Positions 60,269 through 64,000 of a stretch of DNA of 64,000 bases are shown piece by piece. The notes under the pieces were generated by a model. The model searched no databases. It had not been told where the DNA came from and saw only the letters and a list, made by a program, of their open reading frames with translations. The stretch is from JBHENN01 sp046262015. Lineage in GTDB: Bacteria > Actinomycetota > CADDZG01 > WHSQ01. The stretch's first letter is position 1; every line of letters begins with the position of its first letter. The stretch lies in contig JBHENN010000097.1 in assembly GCA_046262015.1 (NCBI GenBank), positions 7,280 to 71,279 of the forward strand, written 5' to 3'. The position numbers and the translations under genes were made by a program.

Positions 60269-61806
60269 CAGCGCGCCTCTGCCTCGGCGGGCGGCCATAC
60301 CCGCGTGCCTGCGACCCACGTCCCGAGGACCGCCGTGTCCACCAGCTCCTCATCGGAGACCGCGAGCGGATCGCGGTCCAGCACGGCCAGGTCGGCGGGC
60401 GTCCCGGGAGCCAGCGAGCCCGCCCCGGGGACCGAGCCGTCGAGCGCGTGCGCGCCGGCGGTGTGCAGGTACAGCGCCTCGCGCGGGGCGAGCCTCTCCT
60501 CCGGAACGTGGTGACTTCGGAGCGCGGCCATCTGGAAGAGCGGGTCGAGGGGCGTGACGGTCGAGTCGGATCCCGCCCCGACGGTGAGGCCCGCCCGGGT
60601 CATCGTCCCGAACCGGTTCATGGAGGCCGCACGCTCCCAGCCGATGCGGCGCGCGTACATCCCGTGCTGGCCTCCCCACAGCCGGTCGAAGCCGGGTTGG
60701 ATGCTGATGCGCAACCCGAGCCGGACGGCGCGCCGGATGTGGTCGTCGGTCGCGCACTCGAAATGCTCGATCCGGTGGCCGAGAGCGCGCACGGCCTCGA
60801 GGCCGACCTCCTCCGCGACCGCCTCCCATCCCCGGAGCGCTTGGTCGATCGCGGCGTCGCCGATCGCGTGCACGCCACATTGCATGCCGGCCACCTGCGC
60901 GGCGCGGAAAACGTCGGCGAGCTCGTCGTCGGTGCGGTAGCGCATCCCGGCCTCGGGCGCGCCGGACGGCGGCGTCGACGTGTAGGGCCTGCTCAGCCAT
61001 GCGGTATAGGAGCCGAACGAACCGTCCAGGAACAGGTCGCCGCCGACGCGCTCCAGCCCCATCTCCTTCACGCGCCCGACTTCGGAGGTGGCGACGTAGA
61101 GAGCTACTCCGAGAGCGACCTCTTCGGCGACCTCGCGGATCCGGTCCAGCGACCCCCACCCGCGCCACTCCACCACGTACATCTCGTGCACGCAGGTCAC
61201 GCCTCTCGAGTAGGCGATCCCGACCGCGGCTTCGATCGCGCGCCGTTGGTCGACCGCCGGAAGATGCGCGTCGAACCATCGCCACGCCGCTCCCGCTGCC
61301 TGCTCGCGCAGGTATCCGGTCGGCCGCCCGGTGGCATCCCGGTCGACCCCTTCGGAGCCGTCGATCCCGAGGGACGCGAGCAGCGCGGTGGAAACGATGC
61401 ACGAATGCATGTCCGCGCGCGCGAGCAGGGCGGGGCGGTCCCCCACCGCGGCGTCGAGGTCGCTGCGCGTCAGGGGCCGGTCGAGGGGGTCCTCGAAGTT
61501 GCCTCCGAACAGGACCCCACCGGTCCCGGCGCGCCGGGCAAACGCGGCGGTGATCGTCGATGCTTCGTGCACGTCCCTGAGGTCCATCCCCGATGCCGCG
61601 AGCCCGGTCGCCGGCAGGTGCACGTGGGCGTCACAGAAACCGGGCACGAGGCTCGCCCCGGCGAGGTCGATCCGGCGCTCCGCAGCAGGCTCGTCGCCGC
61701 GCGCTCCCGATCCCACCACGACGCCGTCGTCAACCAGCAGCCAGCCGGAGGGTTCCGGCGCGCCGAAGGTATGGATCGCGCCTCCGGTGAACAGCGTCGA
61801 CGTCAC
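60268..61806 (-). CDS. Amidohydrolase (YtcJ-like, amidohydrolase_3) inside the kam operon
   Basis: 512 residues. Metal-dependent hydrolase motifs: HVH in FCDAHVHLPATG, GVTCVHEMYVVE, FLDGSFGSYTAWLSRPY, GVHAIGDAAIDQAL, HRIEHFECA and AGSDSTVTPLDPLFQM. It is coupled on both sides (GTGA overlap with kdd, 1-nt overlap with kamD), so it is an integral operon member, though not one of the classical lysine-fermentation genes. It may release the substrate from an N-acyl form or deal with a lactam by-product; this is speculation. Confidence 0.85.
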   Translation of the reverse strand: MTSTLFTGGAIHTFGAPEPSGWLLVDDGVVVGSGARGDEPAAERRIDLAGASLVPGFCDAHVHLPATGLAASGMDLRDVHEASTITAAFARRAGTGGVLFGGNFEDPLDRPLTRSDLDAAVGDRPALLARADMHSCIVSTALLASLGIDGSEGVDRDATGRPTGYLREQAAGAAWRWFDAHLPAVDQRRAIEAAVGIAYSRGVTCVHEMYVVEWRGWGSLDRIREVAEEVALGVALYVATSEVGRVKEMGLERVGGDLFLDGSFGSYTAWLSRPYTSTPPSGAPEAGMRYRTDDELADVFRAAQVAGMQCGVHAIGDAAIDQALRGWEAVAEEVGLEAVRALGHRIEHFECATDDHIRRAVRLGLRISIQPGFDRLWGGQHGMYARRIGWERAASMNRFGTMTRAGLTVGAGSDSTVTPLDPLFQMAALRSHHVPEERLAPREALYLHTAGAHALDGSVPGAGSLAPGTPADLAVLDRDPLAVSDEELVDTAVLGTWVAGTRVWPPAEAEAR

Positions 61807-62810
61807 CGCGCGAACCGTGCCACGAGGCGGGGCTCGGCGCGCACGAGGTCCAGAGCGAGGTCGGCGTGCCCGGGGACGTAGCCGTTGCCGATCGTCAGCT
61901 CGCATGACCTCCCCAGGCCCTCGGCCGTGAGCGCCGCGCCGGTGAACGAGGTCGCCATGGAGAAGAACACCACCCGTCCGTGATCGTGGCACGCGGCGAT
62001 CGCTCCTCCCTCGCAGCCGGGCACGTTGGCGCATACGAAGACCAGATCGGCCCGGGCCCCGTCGAACGCGCCATCGACCGCTGCTACGACCGCTCCGGGA
62101 TCGGTGCAGTCGACGACCTTCGCCTCGGCACCCGCATCCGCGGCTGCCGGCGCGGATCCCTCCGGCCAGCACAGGCCGAGCACCCGGCCTTCGGGGCCGA
62201 CCGAGCGCACCGCCTGCGCGCACGCGAGCATCCCCGACTTACCCCCGGCGCCCACGACGACGACGCGCATCCCGGGGCGTGCCAGGCGCGCCATCCACGC
62301 CGGCGCGCCGCAGACATCGAGGACGCCGAGCACCACCCTCTCGTCGAGGTCGGCCGGGACCTGAGCGTAAGCCGCGCCCCCGAAGAGCACGGCGCGGCCT
62401 TTGACGGCGACCTGCTCCGACGCGGGGTCGAGGTCGACGATCCCGTCGAGTGCGAGCGGGGTCAGCGTGAGCGATACGAGCGATGCGATCCGCGTCCCCG
62501 CCGCCGGCTCAGACCGGCCGGGGCCGAGCTCGCTCACCGTTCCCACGAGCATCCCGCCGGAACCGGTCACCGGGTTGTGCATCTTGCCCGCGCTCGCCAC
62601 GATGCTCTCGATACGATCGGCCATAGCGCGGGCGTCCCCTCCCGCCGCCTCCCGGATCTGCCGGTAGGACGCGGAGTCGATGTTCAGGTAGTCGACGTCG
62701 ACGGCCAGCTCGGCGTCCCGGAGTGGTCCGGTCGGGTCCAGCACCCGTGCCTGCTGCGGCAACACGCCGCGCGGCTCGACGACGCGGTGCAGCCCGAGGT
62801 CCTCGTCCAT
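61803..62810 (-). CDS. kdd: L-erythro-3,5-diaminohexanoate dehydrogenase
   Basis: 335 residues from reverse ATG 62810, two bases after the kamA stop. NAD motif MRVVVVGAGGKSGMLACAQA; the family-specific KMHNPVTGSGGMLVGTV and CANVPGCEGGAIAAC are present. Oxidatively deaminates 3,5-diaminohexanoate to 5-amino-3-oxohexanoate. The next enzyme, Kce, is not in the window. Confidence 0.95.
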   Translation of the reverse strand: MDEDLGLHRVVEPRGVLPQQARVLDPTGPLRDAELAVDVDYLNIDSASYRQIREAAGGDARAMADRIESIVASAGKMHNPVTGSGGMLVGTVSELGPGRSEPAAGTRIASLVSLTLTPLALDGIVDLDPASEQVAVKGRAVLFGGAAYAQVPADLDERVVLGVLDVCGAPAWMARLARPGMRVVVVGAGGKSGMLACAQAVRSVGPEGRVLGLCWPEGSAPAAADAGAEAKVVDCTDPGAVVAAVDGAFDGARADLVFVCANVPGCEGGAIAACHDHGRVVFFSMATSFTGAALTAEGLGRSCELTIGNGYVPGHADLALDLVRAEPRLVARFAR

Positions 62811-62812
62811 CC

Positions 62813-64000
62813 TCAGGGCCCGACGGGCTCGGTCGCGGCGCGCCGCCAGTAGCGCTGGCCCTCCTCCGGCAGGGCGTACACCGGGTCGTGGTACTCGTAG
62901 GTCCCCGCGGCGAAGGCCGCGGGGTCGTCCTGCTCGATCGGCGTGCGGTAGCTCTTCGACCATCGGGAGATCCCGAGGACCTCGTCGTAGGACTCGGCCT
63001 GGTCCACCCACCGCTTGCCGGCGAACGGCACGTCGCACACGATGCGGGGCGTTGCGAACCCCGGCAGGTAGCCGAGGATCGCGTGCTGCAGGCCTTGCGC
63101 TTCCCGCAGCGACAGGCGCCAGTGCTCGGAGTTCGGGATCATGTCGCACATATAGAAGTAGTACGGCATCACCTTGGCGCGGTCGAGAAGCGTGAAACAG
63201 AGATCGAGCAATGCCTCCTGGCTGTCGTTGACCCCCCGCATCAGGACCCCCTGGTTGCGGACGTCGCGGAAGCCCATGGCGTGGAGCTTGCCCACCGCCG
63301 TGGCCACCAACGGCGTGAGCGAGTTCGCGTGGTTGACGTGGGTGTGCACCGCGAGGTCGACGCCCCGGCGCACGGCTTTCGTGGCGAGCCGGTCGAGTCC
63401 CGCCAGCACGTCGTCCTGCAGGAAGTGTTGTGGCAGGCCCATCAGCGCCTTCGTCGCCAGCCGGATGTCGCGGATGTGCTCGATGTCCAGCAGTGCCGAC
63501 ACGAACCCTTCGAGATGCGCTATCGGGAGGTTGGCCACGTCACCTCCCGAGACGACGACGTCGCGCACCCCCGGCGTGCCGCGGAGGTAGCCGAGGATCG
63601 CCTCGTGCCGCTCCTTCTGCTTGAGCTCGAAGCGGTGCTTCGCGATGCCCGCGACGTCGTTGCCGACGAGATCCATCCTCGTGCAGTGCCCGCAGTACTG
63701 CGGGCAGGTCGACAGCAGCTCGGCGAGCACCTTGGTCGGGTACCGGTGCGTGAGGCCTTCGACCGCCCACATGTCGGCCTCGTGGAGGCTGTCGCGTTGC
63801 GCCAGCGGATGGCTCGGCCAGGTCGGGTGGCGCTCGGCGAACGCCGGGATCATGTAGCGACGGATCGGGTCCGCCCACAGGTCGGTCTCATCCATCGTGT
63901 TCAGCATCTGCGGCGGGATCAGCATCGACATCGTGGCGGTCTCGCTCTGATCGCGCGCCACGGACGCGGCGAGGTCCTCGGGCATCAGGTCGCCGAGGAC
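62813..64000 (-). CDS. kamA: L-lysine 2,3-aminomutase (N-terminus beyond window)
   Basis: Radical-SAM/PLP enzyme converting L-lysine to beta-lysine. The open frame continues to the right edge (residues preceding the ATG at 63985 read VLGDL), so the start is outside. Visible: the radical SAM cluster motif CxxxCxxC in STCPQYCGHCTRMDLVG, the PLP lysine in DVPFAGKRWVDQAESY, and VVVSGGDVANLPI. First gene of the visible operon; a promoter is not in the window. Confidence 0.94.
   Translation of the reverse strand, partial: VLGDLMPEDLAASVARDQSETATMSMLIPPQMLNTMDETDLWADPIRRYMIPAFAERHPTWPSHPLAQRDSLHEADMWAVEGLTHRYPTKVLAELLSTCPQYCGHCTRMDLVGNDVAGIAKHRFELKQKERHEAILGYLRGTPGVRDVVVSGGDVANLPIAHLEGFVSALLDIEHIRDIRLATKALMGLPQHFLQDDVLAGLDRLATKAVRRGVDLAVHTHVNHANSLTPLVATAVGKLHAMGFRDVRNQGVLMRGVNDSQEALLDLCFTLLDRAKVMPYYFYMCDMIPNSEHWRLSLREAQGLQHAILGYLPGFATPRIVCDVPFAGKRWVDQAESYDEVLGISRWSKSYRTPIEQDDPAAFAAGTYEYHDPVYALPEEGQRYWRRAATEPVGP

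Overview
The window is one continuous stretch of very GC-rich (about 70%), densely packed bacterial chromosome. It most likely comes from a deep-branching or uncultured member of Actinomycetota. Evidence: the conserved actinobacterial order pyrG - xerD - parA - scpA - scpB - rluB - cmk - der; the gcvH - FHA (GarA-like) - FtsR-type MerR - DUF151 - MerR neighbourhood; DUF4193 and DUF3072 genes; a Ppm1-like mannosyltransferase beside lnt; many GTG starts; and a recurrent TANNNT-N6-ATG arrangement that suggests leaderless mRNAs. No phage, transposon or CRISPR array is visible. Both edges cut a gene: a glycosyltransferase at the left and kamA at the right.

Layout. 1-4018: envelope glycoconjugate genes (GT4, a membrane-anchored AlkP-like protein, a MraY/WecA-like protein). 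4141-9838: pyrG, ald, xerD, a DksA/TraR zinc-finger protein, then parA and a small ribbon-helix-helix (RHH) protein. 9839-11556: 1.7 kb with no convincing gene, in which AT-rich islands carrying palindromic motifs stand out from GC-rich DNA. 11557-21125: M50 protease, trpS, scpAB, rluB, aroH, tyrA, aroA, cmk, der, tRNA-Pro(GGG), pgsA. 21122-32740: a ManC/ManB-type fusion, then a split glycine-cleavage region (gcvH ... gcvT-gcvPA-gcvPB) with regulators, a D,D-carboxypeptidase, a phosphoribosyltransferase and a nuclease-like protein between its parts. 32795-44065: a Phd/PIN toxin-antitoxin pair, then a largely secreted or membrane set (GT87, two-domain laccase, cupredoxin/beta-helix protein, metallophosphoesterase, YraQ/TIGR03943 permease pair, lysyl-oxidase-like protein, FG-GAP protein). 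44090-50786: DinB, DUF3072, AlkA-like glycosylase, a Ppm/Lnt/DUF4193 group, a candidate structured RNA, proS. 50795-56636: a 900-residue GAF/PAS/SpoIIE/HATPase protein and a membrane sulfatase-methyltransferase operon. 56760-64000: a tightly overlapped lysine-fermentation operon (kamA, kdd, an amidohydrolase, kamD, kamE, kal, a HAD hydrolase).

The most unusual feature is around parA. The palindrome TTGTCGACAA and close variants occur just upstream of parA, inside the RHH gene, repeatedly in the 1.7-kb gap, and at or near the starts of scpA, aroH, aroA, gcvH and the carboxypeptidase gene, all between 8.4 and 25.4 kb. I found none in the rest of the window by eye. The gap also looks organised in roughly 620-bp units. 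This fits a chromosomal ParA/RHH partition or regulatory system with a dispersed binding-site array, next to scpAB. It is inference from sequence only.
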